Below, in pieces: positions 44,946 to 56,586 of a stretch of DNA of 64,000 bases. The notes under the pieces were generated by a model that worked only from the letters and a program-made list of their open reading frames with translations, did not search any database and had not been told where the DNA came from. Positions within the stretch are counted from its first letter, which is position 1. Each line of letters begins with the position of its first letter. The position numbers and the translations under genes are program-made. The stretch is from Pseudopyrenochaeta lycopersici (Eukaryota > Ascomycota > Dothideomycetes > Pleosporales > Pseudopyrenochaetaceae), in assembly GCA_003313425.1 (NCBI GenBank), contig NHZP01000002.1:1178001-1242000 (forward strand), written 5' to 3'.

Positions 44946-45363
44946 GAAGTTTATAGTAATTTCCAAAAGTAGAACAAAAAAGCTTTGTACATGTGAAAGG
45001 TTGGAAATTCACAAAACCAAGTGTACAACCACATATGCGTTATTATGAGATTATTAAAATCCAAGGAAACTATATCTTCATCGCTGTCCACCGACATGGA
45101 CTTTGATGAATTTCTGTGGCTCGTTTGTGCCAATAGACTTTGTGAAATTGCTGTACTTGACATCAAATCACTCTTTTTTGGTTATTGAAATATATACACC
45201 ACTTTTCTTAGTTATGTGTATGATGAAGCGTAGTTATGCGTGCCTTATCAACCATCTATTGGTGTGAGAATGCCTTGACTGGGCGCTACATACCCCCGCT
45301 CTCTATGGTATTTAAAAAGAGCGTGGTCTAAGTAGACAAACGTTAAAGGGGCTTCACATAACA
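44941..45363 (+). repeat. Possible solo LTR-like sequence
   Basis: It begins TGTTAG and ends CATAACA, so the ends TGTTA/TAACA are inverted as in fungal LTRs, and a TATTTAAA box lies near the 3' end at about 45309. It directly follows a purine tract. No second copy is present in the window and no 5-bp target duplication is visible, so support is weak. Confidence 0.2.
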
Positions 45364-45413
45364 TCTCGACCCTAGCTCTTCTACACTATACAACAGTTCA
45401 ACCACAGGATTCA

Positions 45414-46293
45414 CTACGTATTAGCCCCAGCGCCTTCTTTCCTCCCTAACCCTGACTTAGACCCTTCCTTCGTAACCTCATCTGACCCACCCTCATCCAG
45501 CTTCTTCTTGCGCTCGCCTTCGCGGTTCCGCTCCTGCTCCTGGACCAAGTTCGGCGGCGAATCCTCAATCAAGTCGCTCTCTTCGCTGAGGCCACTCCAC
45601 TTGGGCAGCCCGTCCGGGATATCCATGACGCGCTGGCCGTAGAACATGTGGCAGCGGGGCTTGAAGTAGGCTTTGTCCTCGTCGGTCTTGAGGTGTACGA
45701 GCGAGGGGAAGAGCAGGATCATGTTGCGGCCCTCGTCCATGATGGGGGAGTGGCAGAAGGAGCAGCGTACTTTGCAGGGGAGCTTGTGCTCGATGGATTT
45801 GGAGGACGGGTCGTACCATTCGAGGTCGTGGTGGCCGTTGGTGAAGTTGATGTCTTCTTTGTGGAAGATGGCGGCCCATTGGAAGGGTGCAGCTGGGGAT
45901 TGTGAGTTAGGGGGACTTTTACCCTATGGACAGATAGTATCAAAAATAAAACTTACCATGCTGCGTCTGGCACGTTGTACAATGACATAACTTGCTATCT
46001 AAGGGCTCCCTTCTATTAAGCTGGTACTGGACCTTTCCGCAATGGCAATTGGCTTCGTACTTGACATCGAAGTTCTCGGCCTTTTCATGGACTCGGTAAG
46101 GGGGACGCTGTTTCCACTGTGAGATACCGGTAGTCGACTGACCGCGACTCTGATCTTTGTCCATTCTCGAAGAACTACCTGTGAAGGTGGGGCTGTGTCG
46201 CGTGAGGTGTGAAGCCAATAACTGCGCTCGAGGTAGTGCAGATGAAGTTGTTAGTAGTGGTAGACGGCGGAGTGCAATTGAGGCTGATGACAT
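45414..46293 (-). CDS. GFA-domain (glutathione-dependent formaldehyde-activating type) protein
   Basis: Exons 46293-45957 and 45892-45414 (64-nt intron) give 271 residues. The zinc-binding GFA/CENP-V fold is shown by CHCGKVQY, LCHCTTCQTQHG, APFQWAAIF after the splice, and VRCSFCHSPI with FGF-like strands after it. The first 45 residues are rich in S, R and L and could target mitochondria. The C-terminus is a charged K/E/G-rich tail of about 60 residues beyond the domain. Most fungal GFA proteins have no proven formaldehyde activity, so the enzyme name is a family label. The stop codon lies about 50 bp from the end of the possible LTR. Confidence 0.85.
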
Positions 46294-46594
46294 GAAGTTG
46301 AAACTTGTAGATGAGGAGCAGAAATGATGAGGCTTGCAATCGTTGATTGCCTGCCTTCATCATCGGTGTTTTATTGTGGACGTCGAACGTTTACCATACG
46401 CGCTCCTGACGTCACGACTACGCGACAACACGTGCATAAATTGCCTCCACGGACCCCCCCATGCGGGGACTGATCATCGAAAGTAATACGCCTCTTAGCT
46501 AGATCGCTCAATGTAAACCCAAAATTCGCCTGGAATGCATCGCTTTTCGTGCTCGCTCCATCCGTCATGATATCATTAGTGTATTACAATCGCT
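46294..46594. other. Spacer between GFA and phosphatase genes
   Basis: About 300 bp with the promoter of the GFA gene. A 65-codon frame from an ATG (46568-46371, minus) exists but shows no homology cue or splice partner. Confidence 0.35.
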
Positions 46595-49500
46595 TCAAGT
46601 TCCTTTTAACAACTTTTGAGCTTCCTTAGTCGTCAGACCGAAGACATTTATTAAGTAGTCGAGTCTGCATATATCGTTAGGTCTGATCATTGTACTCTGT
46701 TGAAAATAAGACTTACTTGATGTCTCCTGCAATCCTTCTCCGCACAGCTTCAAATTCCACCTCTGCCTTGTCTCTTGTCGCTTCTTGTTTCTTTGAATTG
46801 ATTGTCTTGACGCGAAGCTTAAATCTTCCACTGACTGGGCGGTGATCCGAGACTTTGATTCCGTCGTGTCTCCGGTAATCGAGTTGCTTAATCCTACCCA
46901 AGCCACGATACAGCAACCGATCACACCACGCAGGCGAGCGTTGCTTCTCAGAGGTGTCGTAGTCATCCGTACCAACATTGTACTTGTAGGTCGGAGCAAA
47001 ATTTATGGGCGCCTCGTTGAAAGCGCGAAGGCGAAATCCCGGATTCCGCTTGCGTGAAAGCAAAAGTTGGTCTCGTTCAAGAAGCTTTGTTAGATTGCCC
47101 TGCTGAACAGCGGCAATTACAGTATTGCGAGGCATAGCATCGATGCGGTAGTTCAAGTCGCCATTCAGAATACAGATCTCATGATCGAGAATCATGGATC
47201 CGTCACCACCGCCAACAAAATAGTTAGCGCAATCAGAAGGTGAGCGATTCCCTGGTAATGGCGCATTCTCCATAATGGATGCTGCATCGTTGTTCCGATG
47301 TACAGTCTGGGTTTGGCCGGCCGCGAGATGGCAGTTGATGAAGCAAAGTGATGAGTCGTCAATAAAGAAGCGGACTATTAGAGCACCTTTGTTCCCCACG
47401 CGGCCACTGAAACCGAGCTTGATCTCGGCTGCGCACACATCGCGTATATTTCCGCGTTCTGAGGCCTTGACAAAGACACATGTGAAGAGGCCGACAAGGT
47501 TGGCGGTGTGTAGTAGCACATAATTTTGCCGGGGACTTATTTCATCCAGGACGCGGACAAGGTGGTCTCGCCATGCTCGGTATTGATGCGACATATGCTC
47601 GTGCTCTGAAGTTTCCTTGTGTTTCTTCCTCTTAAAGATGCTCTTCGCAGTAATCTTCTTGTCTTCCAAGTCAACCAGCTCTTGGAACCCGAAAACGAGA
47701 ATATCTGGTGGATTCTCCGGCTCAAGAAGTTCCCGGAAAAAGTTTCCATCTTCACGATTTCTTAATGTTGTAGGTTTTGTTGCGCCTGCATTCCATGTCA
47801 TTACTCTTGCTGACAGCTCTCTAAACTCGCAGTATTCGTTATCGCGCTGCTGCATGAGGGTTTCTGGGGACAGTCAGTCATTATACTATCACTGAAGGAG
47901 AAAACATACCAAGCCAGTCATTCTTCAGCATACCATCCCAGATGCGTAACATTGTGTCTGTGCCTAATGACGCAACCTGGAATCTGTCGAGCTTCCATAT
48001 ACTAGTCCGGTCTGCGAGTATGCCTGCAATTGGTTTTTCATGCGCTTTCCAGTCCTTTAACACTTTCCAAGGCGTACTCTTTGTATCGTAAACGTATATC
48101 ATTCCAGTGCTGTATCCTGCCCACAAATAATCTCCGACGCCGACGAGCGAGCTGATCTTGTACACACTGACATTGACAATGCCCAGGCATTCGAAACCCT
48201 TCTTAGCGTATATTGTGACCTTGCCATCAGCATGTCCAAAGTATATGCGATCTGGTTGGCTGCTAATAATAGCCCCAGATGTTACGTCTCCTACATTCAG
48301 CTGCGACAATGGCCCCTGTGTCATCTGCACGAAGTGGTTGCTGTCCGCGGTACGATTGTAGACTCGAATATCCTTGGTGGAAGCTACCCAGAGCTGTGAT
48401 CCAGAGATGATGGAAAATGTGTGTCCGCGTGGGATGCGGAATGTGTGTGGAGTTTGTTGAACAGACGGGGATCCTGTGTCATCTGCTGGCCAGATGTGAA
48501 TTACTCCATCGTCATCAAGAGACCACATTTCCGACGCATATCTGAAGATCTTGACAATTACAGCCCTGGCGTGTGCATTACTTTTGACGTGTACCACACT
48601 TTGGGTGGGAATATCAATCTCATGCATTTCGCCAGTGTTTGTTCCCAGCCATAGCCGCTTGCCCTCATCTTCAACATCTTTGGCAGGTCTGAAAGCAACT
48701 GCTGTAGCTTTGACGGTGTCGCCGTGGCTTAGACTCATGAGTAATCGTTTGTTCAGCACATTCCACACATTTGTCACGTAGCCTGTTGTGCATATGTAGT
48801 CCCCACATATCGCAAACAGCTTGGTTTCGTAACCTGTAGGAATGCCTGTGGTGTTCTCGGGGAATACTGGTGGACGCCTGTTCGCTTGTGACGAGTCGGG
48901 ATATTCGGTCAAAGCCGTCGCTGGCTGCTTCTCGCCGGTTGCATCCTCCTCATCTGAGTCGTAGGTGTAAGGCTGTGAAAGCTGAGCTGGTAGTATCGGA
49001 GCCGGTCTTTTCATTTCCCCGGAGTTCCGGGGTGGTGGCGGTTTTGGAGGCTCCAAAGATTTCGCTGGGCTCTTGAGAGTAATGCCATTTGTTGTGTTGG
49101 TTCGCCGTGGCAGATTAAACTGATGACTGGCTTCAGCTACAGGACCAGCAGGGCGAGATTGGTCAAAAGATCTTCGCACAGGCAATTCAGGAGGCGCTGC
49201 CCTTTGTAATTGAACGCTTCTTCGCAAGTCGAAATTATCTTTCTCACGCCGGACTGGTAGTGTGGGTCGGTCTTCTGGCATATCACTCGGGGAAGGAAGC
49301 GGTGCAATCTTTTTCTGTGACTGACTCCCTGTCGCTCTAGAATCTGACGCCTGTAATTTTTCGGCCACTGAGTGATGCATGGGGGGAGGCGGGAAATAGC
49401 CATCTTTTGTAGGAGTCATCTTCGGCTTTGAGAAGCCAGGAATAACTGGTGGAGACAGGTCGCCTTTGACGCTGCCGTCATTACTGCTCGGGGGAGTGCT

Positions 49501-50316
49501 GAATGGCGATACATCTGCTGGTTCTGATGAGGCTTCCGGAGCCAGGGACGCTCGCGTCGCTATATCAGAGGAATGCGCCTTGGCCTGCATCTTCGGCTTC
49601 CCGGCTCGGTTGATTGGTGGAGGCACAGGGGGCGCTGAAGCAACGGAACGGTCACTTTTGCGTGGATCTGCGGATGGTGCTGCAGCGGCGTTTGAAGGAA
49701 ATACAGGTTTGGAATCTATAGCTGGCGTGGGGTTGCGACTAGGAATCTTGAATGGTTTTGCGCCGTTGGATGTCTGAGCCGGGGAGGGCGGATCTAGCAC
49801 TGAATGTGAGGTCGGTCGCGAGGGGCGTGGCGAGAGGATGGGGGAATCAAACGATTTGGGTGGTGATTTTGGCGACTGCACTGTGACTTTGGGAGGTGAC
49901 CTGGTGGGCGATCTGGGGGGAGAAAAGGCCATCATAGAGGATGGTCTGGGTTTTGAATTGCTCCAGGGCATCCGAACAGTACTTGCCCGCGGCGTGACTG
50001 ACCCCACTCCCCCATAGTCGGCGAGAGTGGGCGAGGTCTTGCTCATCTGTTCCCGTGGTATGTCAAGCGATTTGCGGCCGTCCGTCCTCCGGCTGTCCTC
50101 GGGCATTGCAAGGCGGTCGGCGGCGGCAGGTGAGCGCTGCCGGGGCGTGGCGGGGGCTGATGACTTGTTGACATTGAGCATGTTCTCGAACTGGGCGCGG
50201 AGGGAAGACACGGGCTTCTACATGGGGCTGTCAGCGTATGTCGTATGCCTTCTCTCCGCAGTCTCGGTACTCACGATGGAGGAGCCATCTGTGATTTCCT
50301 CTTTGGGGGTTTCCAT
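46595..50316 (-). CDS. WD40 / inositol polyphosphate 5-phosphatase protein
   Basis: Four exons (50316-50275, 50217-47910, 47863-46717, 46664-46595) encode 1188 residues. The 42-nt first exon (METPKEEITDGSSI) joins KPVSSLRAQFENMLN. A long proline/serine-rich region with many SP sites and SH3-ligand-like prolines fills about residues 20-420. WD40-like repeats fill about 440-770 (for example LWLGTNTGEMHEID and YLWAGYSTGMIYVYD). The catalytic domain runs from VMTWNAGA to about 1150. Its motifs are DILVFGFQELVDL, FINCHLAAGQ, ILNGDLNYRID, RSPAWCDRLLY and VSDHRPVSG. It should remove the 5-phosphate of PI(4,5)P2-type lipids or inositol phosphates. The gene is divergent from the CHY zinc-finger gene. 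Confidence 0.92.
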
Positions 50317-50991
50317 GGTAAACACTTCCTCGTCAGCCGGCACCGGGTGGTTTCCTATAGCTGTTCATCGGCCACCATGGGCCACTTTCCATTGAGCGGT
50401 GCTTGTGGTGGTGAGACAAAGTTTGGCCGTGGGGCGGTCATGCAGCGCTGCCCCATATGTGAGCTGGGCTGCTGGGCGGAATGGTGCTGAGGAAGGCGAT
50501 CTGGCAGTGCGGTGGGAGCGTCAAGTGACTGCTGGGCTCCCTATAAGGAGACGCGTATACCGAGTATGCTAAGAATGCTCGACTGAAGGGCAGGGACCAC
50601 CGGCGTTGGCGGGGGACCTGGACTGAGTCTGTTTCAGCAACTGACAGCGAATGCAGCGCGCGCAGGGACCAGGCCGAGTGCACCGGAGGGTCTGATATGG
50701 CAACGATGTTCGGCGACGAGGGCAGCGGAGGGCGTCGAGTGTCTGGCTGTGCTGCTGCGCCGAATGTGTGCCTGACATGTCCCTCACTGCCGTCAGCCCT
50801 CTTGGCTTGCGCATGCCGCCGCAAGTTTTCCCCAGAGACCCTGCACCTCCACCGCCAGCTAGCAGCGATCAGGCACCGGGCGAATTACAACTCGCGCGCC
50901 CAAAAACACCCCGACTAGCCCTCTGCCGCAGTCAGTCTATACGTGCACAACTACCGAGAACACACCTCGCCCGCCGCCCGCCGCCGTCGCC
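50317..50991. promoter_or_regulatory. Bidirectional promoter region
   Basis: The 675-bp gap separates two divergent start codons (phosphatase at 50316, CHY finger at 50992). It is GC-rich with no intact gene-like frame. Several short frames on both strands are probably chance. Confidence 0.5.
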
Positions 50992-51586
50992 ATGTGGTAA
51001 GTAACGCGTGCCCCTCTGAGAACCCCGCCATGACCTCCGCGGCTGGCTGACGCCCCTGCAGCAAACACGTCCTGAATGCCCAAGTCGCCATCCGCTCGCC
51101 GTGCTGTGCGTCTGCCGCGAAGACACCAATGTAGGATGAATGCTGAGTCTGGCCAGGCAAGAAATGGTTTGACTGCGCCGAGTGCCATGTCGAGCAGAGC
51201 GACCACCCGCTCATGCAGACCTTCGACATGACCTTTATATGCAAAAAGTGCAAAAAGGCGTTTAGGAAGGATGCACGCGAGTTCGAGGATGCGTACGTCG
51301 CCCCCCATACACAAAAACACGGCATGGTCGTACGTCTGCTGAATGAGGAGATAGTGACGAGTACTGCCCGCACTGCGACAACCACTTCGTCTTGGACGCC
51401 CTCACACCAAAGGCCTCGCTGCAGGTCGAGGGCGAAGACGCCCGAATCGACTCGAGGCATGTCATGAAGTTGAATAATTCAACCACCCTGCTAACACTGC
51501 CCAGGATGATCAAGGACGAACGCACTAGGGGCGAAGAGCAACGATCCATCTTCAATGTGAAGGAAGCGCCGAACAAGCTAGGTTGA
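50992..51586 (+). CDS. CHY-type zinc-finger protein
   Basis: Five exons give 122 residues: 50992-50996, 51062-51105, 51157-51292, 51355-51456 and 51505-51586. The spliced protein starts MCKHVLNAQVAIRSPCC and continues KKWFDCAECHVEQSDHPL, ICKKCKKAFRKD, DEYCPHCDNHF and PKASLQVEGEDARIDSR. These Cys/His spacings match the CHY zinc finger seen in fungal Hot13-like and RCHY1-like proteins. The first exon is only 5 nt, with start codon plus TG, and intron 4 begins GC rather than GT (AG|GCATGT..CCCAG). The protein continues with MIKDERTRGEEQRSIFN and ends at NKLG. It probably binds zinc and may act in redox or ubiquitin pathways, which is inference. Confidence 0.85.
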
Positions 51587-51828
51587 AACGTCCCCAAGAC
51601 CATGCACAACCAACACACCAGCACTGGCCAAAGGACCAAGTCAAAGCGCCAAGGCGGAACGCATTCACGCAGAGTGCACGGCATGGAATTTTAGGGGAAA
51701 GGGGGGTGTCTGCTAGATATGCTGTATTAAAAGCTCTAGCCGGTCATATCTGTGATATACAGATTCATGAGGTCTACCACCGAGACGCCAATGCTGTTCA
51801 TTCCGGTCCATCAGTCGTAAATCCCTTT

Positions 51829-52797
51829 CTATGCACCTGACCCTGAACCCTCAGCTGGGGCTGGGCGTGTGAGGATAGCTGCAGTGCCTGTGCCAGGTGT
51901 TCGCCCAGGCCTCTTGTTGGCTGCCTCCTCCTGCTTCTCTGTGTTGATGTTCTCCACGTACTTCTCAATGTTCTCTACCGGCAACATCTCAATGGGCTTG
52001 CCTGGTGCCATGATGGCAATTTCAATGTTCTTCGCACCCGTCTGCACAACCTCCAGAAGCGACTTGACCGTCAGCTTGATCGTCTCCTCTCGGTCCATCC
52101 CCTCCTTGTGGTTACGCTCGAGGAACTCGCGGACTGTCTTGCTTGATCGGCCGATTGCATTTGCTTTCCTAAAATTTCTTCAGCACGGGTCGCTGCTAAA
52201 TGAGTCTCATGCTCTTACCAGGCTGAGTAGATACCAGAAGGCTCAGTCTGGTACAACCGCGGGGTCTTGTCGTTGGGGTCAAATCCGACAATCAGCGTGC
52301 TGATGCCAAACGGCCGTACACCACCACTCTGCGTGTACCTCTGCTGCACGCCTGCTACATACTTGGTGATGTATTCTATCGATACGGGGTCTTCGACTGT
52401 GAGACGATGTGATTGCGCTTCGAGCCGTGCCTTGTCAACGAGAATGCGGGCATCGGCGTTCAATCCTGCAAAAGCAAGAGCCACATGTGTATCGACGAGA
52501 CAGATTTTGGACGGTGTAATTCGGGTATCCTGGAGCTTCATCGCTGATCGCTTTTCGCAGCCGAGAACGACAATGTCGCCGCCCTTGACGGCTACCGCAC
52601 ATGTTCCTGCAGCAAATTAGTATGCAAACATGGCTGCCATTCCGGGCGGCAGGCTCACCTCGCTTGACAGCTTCCAGCGCATACTCGACCTGGAAAACGT
52701 GTCCATCAGGACTGAAGACTAGTACGATTAGCTAGGACTTGGACGCCCACATATGTGTGTTTGTACCTGAAAGCGCTCTGTCATAGCCGGATGCCAT
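51829..52797 (-). CDS. pre6: Proteasome 20S subunit alpha4 (Pre6-like)
   Basis: Four exons (52797-52767, 52718-52659, 52606-52219, 52168-51829) encode 272 residues. The alpha-subunit signature is restored by splicing: [27 protein letters not shown]. The body then follows yeast Pre6/alpha4 closely: [77 protein letters not shown]. The C-terminal tail carries a G/T/A-rich extension ([17 protein letters not shown]) absent in yeast. It forms part of the outer ring of the 20S core. It is convergent with the CHY finger gene (242 bp) and divergent from the dehydrogenase. Confidence 0.96.
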
Positions 52798-53064
52798 ATT
52801 GGGTTCTTCTTTATTACTGCTTGAGCTCTATCTAGACAGTTTGTATGCAGTGAAGCAAGGAGGAAGGCAGGAGGTGGGGTTCCAGAGGCGATATAGTCTT
52901 CAAGTTGATCGCCGGAGCTTCGAGAGCTGTCCGCGTCGTTGCTCCCGCCTAAAGCGCCAAGCCTGGCTCGTGCCTCTGCTGCTTCCTTATGTCATCCATC
53001 TATCTTGGACGATGGCGACTCAAAACTTCCCCCACTCTTTACTATTGCTTTGCCATTGACCCTC
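52798..53064. promoter_or_regulatory. Short bidirectional promoter (proteasome alpha4 and dehydrogenase)
   Basis: Only 267 bp separate two divergent ATGs, so the two genes must share or overlap promoter elements. No TATA box or well-known motif stood out. Confidence 0.5.
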
Positions 53065-54886
53065 ATGGCGACTTCAGCGCGTTTAGTCTCGTCTTTGCGA
53101 CGAACTGCGCTCTCTGCTCGAGCTGCTCCACGGACTCGGTGCTTGAGACCTGCATCTCAAGTTCGATGGACTGGCAGTACGTCAGCGACTTCGGAACCTC
53201 ACCAGCCAGATGACAAGGGTAAAGTGACGGGTGCGCCAGCGCCTGCTAAAACAATCAAGTTCACCTCGGAATCGTATGTTTTCATTGTCAAAATTTTTAT
53301 CCCACTCGCATCTCACGCCAAGCAGTTATCCGCAACTTCAAAGAGATTCCAAGTTCACCAAACTTTCAGAGGAACATGTCAAGTTTTTCCAGGACCTCCT
53401 TGGCTCAGAATCTGCTGTCATAGACGGCATCACGAAAGATGCTTCGGAAGACATTGAGGCTTTCAACAGCGACTGGATGCGCAAGTTCCGTGGCCACACC
53501 AAACTTGTCTTGAAGCCGAGCACGACAGAAGAAGTCAGCAAGATTCTCAAGTATTGCAATGATAATTTACTCGCTGTTGTCCCACAGGGTGGCAATACTG
53601 GGCTTGTTGGCGGCTCTGTGCCTGTCTTTGACGAAATCGTGATTAACCTTCAGAAAATGAACGAGATCAGATCATTCGACGAGGTTTCAGGTATTCTCGT
53701 CGCTGACGCTGGCGTAATTCTTGAGAATGCCGACAACTACTTGGCCGAGAGGAATCACATTTTCCCCTTGGATCTTGGTGCCAAAGGCTCATGTTTTATC
53801 GGCGGAAATGTTGCGACTAATGCTGGTGGACTTCGCTTGCTAAGGTATGGAAGCTTCCACGGCAACGTTCTGGGCCTCGAAGCTGTTCTCCCAGATGGTA
53901 CCATTGTGGATGACTTATCAACGCTTCGTAAAAATAACACCGGATACGATTTGAAGCAACTCTTCATTGGTGGTGAGGGTACCATCGGCATCATCACTAA
54001 AGTATCCATTATCTGTCCTCGAAGATCGCCAGCGGTCAATGTTGCGTACTTTGGTCTAGAAAGCTACGAAAAGGTCCAACAGGCATTCATTGAGGCCAAA
54101 GGACATTTGTCTGAGATTCTGTCCGCTTTTGAGCTCATGGATGGCCGGACTCAGAAGTTGGTCAACAGAGTGACTGGAAAGAAGATGCCATTGGAAGGCG
54201 AGCACCCCTTCTACTGCTTGATCGAGACAAGTGGTTCAAACACCGATCATGATGGCGAGGTATATAATGTCTCAAATAGTGCAGAACATGAGGACTGACA
54301 TCTCGCAGAAATTGCAAGCATTCTTGGAACACGTCATGGAGTCTGAAATTGTCTCAGACGGTGTCCTCGCGCAAGATCAGACACAGATTCAAGAACTCTG
54401 GTCATGGCGAGAGGGTATCACCGAGTGCCTAGGTCACGATGGAGGCGTCTATAAATATGACCTCTCCATTCCTATCGCGGAGCTGTACGACATGGTCAAC
54501 GAAACGCGAGACCGCCTTACAGCAGCTGGACTTATCGGCAACGATGAATCCTATCCCGTAGTTGATGTTGTTGGGTACGGCCATATGGGAGACGCCAACC
54601 TGCACCTGAACATCCCAGTGCGAAGATTCGACAAAACTGTAGAGAAGCAGCTGGAACCCTATGTCTATGAGTGGGTTCAGAAACGCAACGGTAGTATCAG
54701 CGCCGAGCACGGCTTGGGCGTAACAAAGAAGCCGTACGTTGGGTACAGCAAGAGTGAGACCATGATTAAGTTGATGAAGCAGATCAAGAATCTGTATGAT
54801 CCGGTAAATTGCTTCTCGGCCCTTTTCTATTATTCGCGCTGACCTAGATCTAGAACGGCATCATGAACCCTTACAAGTATATATGA
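53065..54886 (+). CDS. D-2-hydroxyglutarate / D-lactate dehydrogenase, mitochondrial FAD enzyme
   Basis: Four exons (53065-53273, 53326-54259, 54309-54803, 54854-54886) encode 556 residues. The N-terminus ([20 protein letters not shown]) is a typical mitochondrial presequence. The FAD-binding PCMH-type domain is shown by [38 protein letters not shown] and [13 protein letters not shown]. The C-terminal FAD-oxidase domain has [15 protein letters not shown] and ISAEHGLGV. The last exon (33 nt) supplies the [10 protein letters not shown] ending typical of the family. The enzyme oxidises D-2-hydroxyglutarate and/or D-lactate and passes electrons to the respiratory chain; yeast relatives are Dld2/Dld3. 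The gene ends 56 bp from the convergent amidohydrolase. Confidence 0.94.
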
Positions 54887-54942
54887 ACGCTCCTGTATCA
54901 TGATTAGACTATTCTTAACCCCTCGCATCCCCACGGAACCTT

Positions 54943-56070
54943 TTATGCTTTCCTCTTCCCTTGTTCCAACAACTTCACTGCATTGCTCTCATATATCCCC
55001 TCTCGTTCTTCGTTGTTGAACAAACTCTCCAGTCCATCCTTCATTCTCTCTGCAAATATCTTCACAAATTGAGTCTGCGTAAAAGGAAAATCACTGCCAT
55101 ACAGCAGATGCTCGTGGCTTATCTCGAAACCCTCAACAAACGCTTTTAGCTGTCCTCTGCCCCCACTCTCGCCATCGAATACGAAGCCAGCCAGATCGAA
55201 ATAGAATTGCGTTTCCAGCTGTTTCCTCACTGTGGTTGCATTTAGCACAGCGCCCCCTGGTACTACGCTGGAAAATTGGATGAAGCGCGTCATCAAGGGC
55301 GGCAAAGCACCGCCAGAGTGCGGGATTATAAAGCGAATGTGTGGACAACGATCGACCGTGCCGGAACTAAAGAGGTTGATCACGGCCCTTGCAGTGTCGA
55401 AGAAAAATTCGAAAGTGGGAACTGGATACCGTGATGCAAAAGGCAAAGCGTCGGTTGTGTTTGCTGAAGATGTCTCATTACCGTGCTTTATGCAAGGTTT
55501 CGTGGGATGGATGAACACCGTCGCGCCGATGTCATTGAGTTTGTCAAATACAACATCCAGAGCTGGATCACCAATGTAATTTCCATGGTAATTCGTCAAC
55601 AGTCCAAACCCATCCGCATCTCCTTTACTCGCTCTATCAATCTCTTCTAATGCAGCATTGACATCCGGTAACGGGAGCGCGGCCCAGAATCCAAACTTGT
55701 CCGGATGCAGCCTTTTTAGATCTGCGGCGTAGGAGTTGCACTGTTGAGTCAACGATCGGCCTAGAGAGTCGTTTCCTGGCACGATGTGCGTTCCTGGTGA
55801 GGAGATTGAGAGGATAGACCTTGACACGTTGGCGGTAGACATCATGGTAAGGTGGCTTTCAATAGACCATTCGGGAATTGCGGGCATGCCATCGGGATGG
55901 CTGTGGCCGTTTTCGGCCAAGGCAGTGCGGTAGAATGGAGGAAGGAAGTGGGAGTGGACATCAATTCGCCGGGGTAAGGGCTGTGGAGTTGCCATGTTGT
56001 TTGGACTTTGAGATGCGACTATTGTTATCTTTGCTATGAGTAAAGTCGCAGAAAGGTGGAAGGAATACAT
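54943..56070 (-). CDS. Amidohydrolase 2 family protein (ACMSD-like)
   Basis: Single exon of 375 residues from ATG 56070. The TIM-barrel metal ligands of the amidohydrolase_2 family are visible: DVHSHFLPP near the start, FIHPTKPC, IPHSGGALPP and YGSDFPFTQ. Family members include aminocarboxymuconate-semialdehyde decarboxylase and 6-methylsalicylate or orsellinate decarboxylases, so a non-oxidative decarboxylation of an aromatic acid is a reasonable guess; the substrate is unknown. The first 20 residues (MYSFHLSATLLIAKITIVAS) could act as a signal peptide; an inner start at MATPQPLPRR is the alternative. No polyketide synthase lies nearby. Confidence 0.85.
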   Translation of the reverse strand: MYSFHLSATLLIAKITIVASQSPNNMATPQPLPRRIDVHSHFLPPFYRTALAENGHSHPDGMPAIPEWSIESHLTMMSTANVSRSILSISSPGTHIVPGNDSLGRSLTQQCNSYAADLKRLHPDKFGFWAALPLPDVNAALEEIDRASKGDADGFGLLTNYHGNYIGDPALDVVFDKLNDIGATVFIHPTKPCIKHGNETSSANTTDALPFASRYPVPTFEFFFDTARAVINLFSSGTVDRCPHIRFIIPHSGGALPPLMTRFIQFSSVVPGGAVLNATTVRKQLETQFYFDLAGFVFDGESGGRGQLKAFVEGFEISHEHLLYGSDFPFTQTQFVKIFAERMKDGLESLFNNEEREGIYESNAVKLLEQGKRKA

Positions 56071-56586
56071 GTAGGCAATCTTATCGATGCTTGTGTTGGG
56101 CGAGGCTTGCCTTCATATACTCGAGATCTGCAGCCTTGACCCAACCTTCTTAGCGTATTCTCACGGTTAGAGTCATTCTTCACTTCCTCTGCAACTTTAT
56201 GCAGTTCATTGTCAGCTGCATTCGGCACCCCGCTCCGGTGATTACGCAAAGCTTCAAGAGGCAATAGGCGTATGAACAGCTTCTGTAAAGCCCCTGCTTA
56301 GCCTAGACACCAAGCTGCTGGCGTGGATTTGCAATTGTGCTCGAGGTTTGTATTAAGCTTTGTCACTCGTACAAAGACTTCATGGTGGTGATGTGGATGT
56401 CTTCTAGTACCGAAAATGTGGTTCCTTCTCTACATCGGGCATAGGATCCCGACAGCGATCATTTGCCCCACCCTCGCCTTCCCAGAGCTTGCCCGCGATT
56501 TCTTGTGACCATTTTATCACCCTCCACAATGACTCTGATTCTTCCACACCACCAACTTCCTTTCACTCCCTCAACGCCAATACAAG
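56071..56586. promoter_or_regulatory. Divergent promoter region (amidohydrolase / MTHFR)
   Basis: A 516-bp gap between divergent ATGs. No coding frame or repeat is supported. Confidence 0.4.

Larger units (their letters stand above)
43985..45413. other. Intergenic region with right inverted-repeat arm and LTR-like end
   Basis: Upstream region of the NLR-like gene, then AT-rich DNA with the right repeat arm (about 44520-44945). At 44932-44940 a G-rich purine tract (TGGGGGGGAA) is followed by TGTTAG, resembling a polypurine tract and LTR start. No coding frame is supported. Confidence 0.4.

Noticed and set aside
45565..45905. Overlapping frames on both strands at the GFA gene
   Set aside because: They are shadows of exon 2 of the GFA gene, whose zinc motifs fix the real frame.
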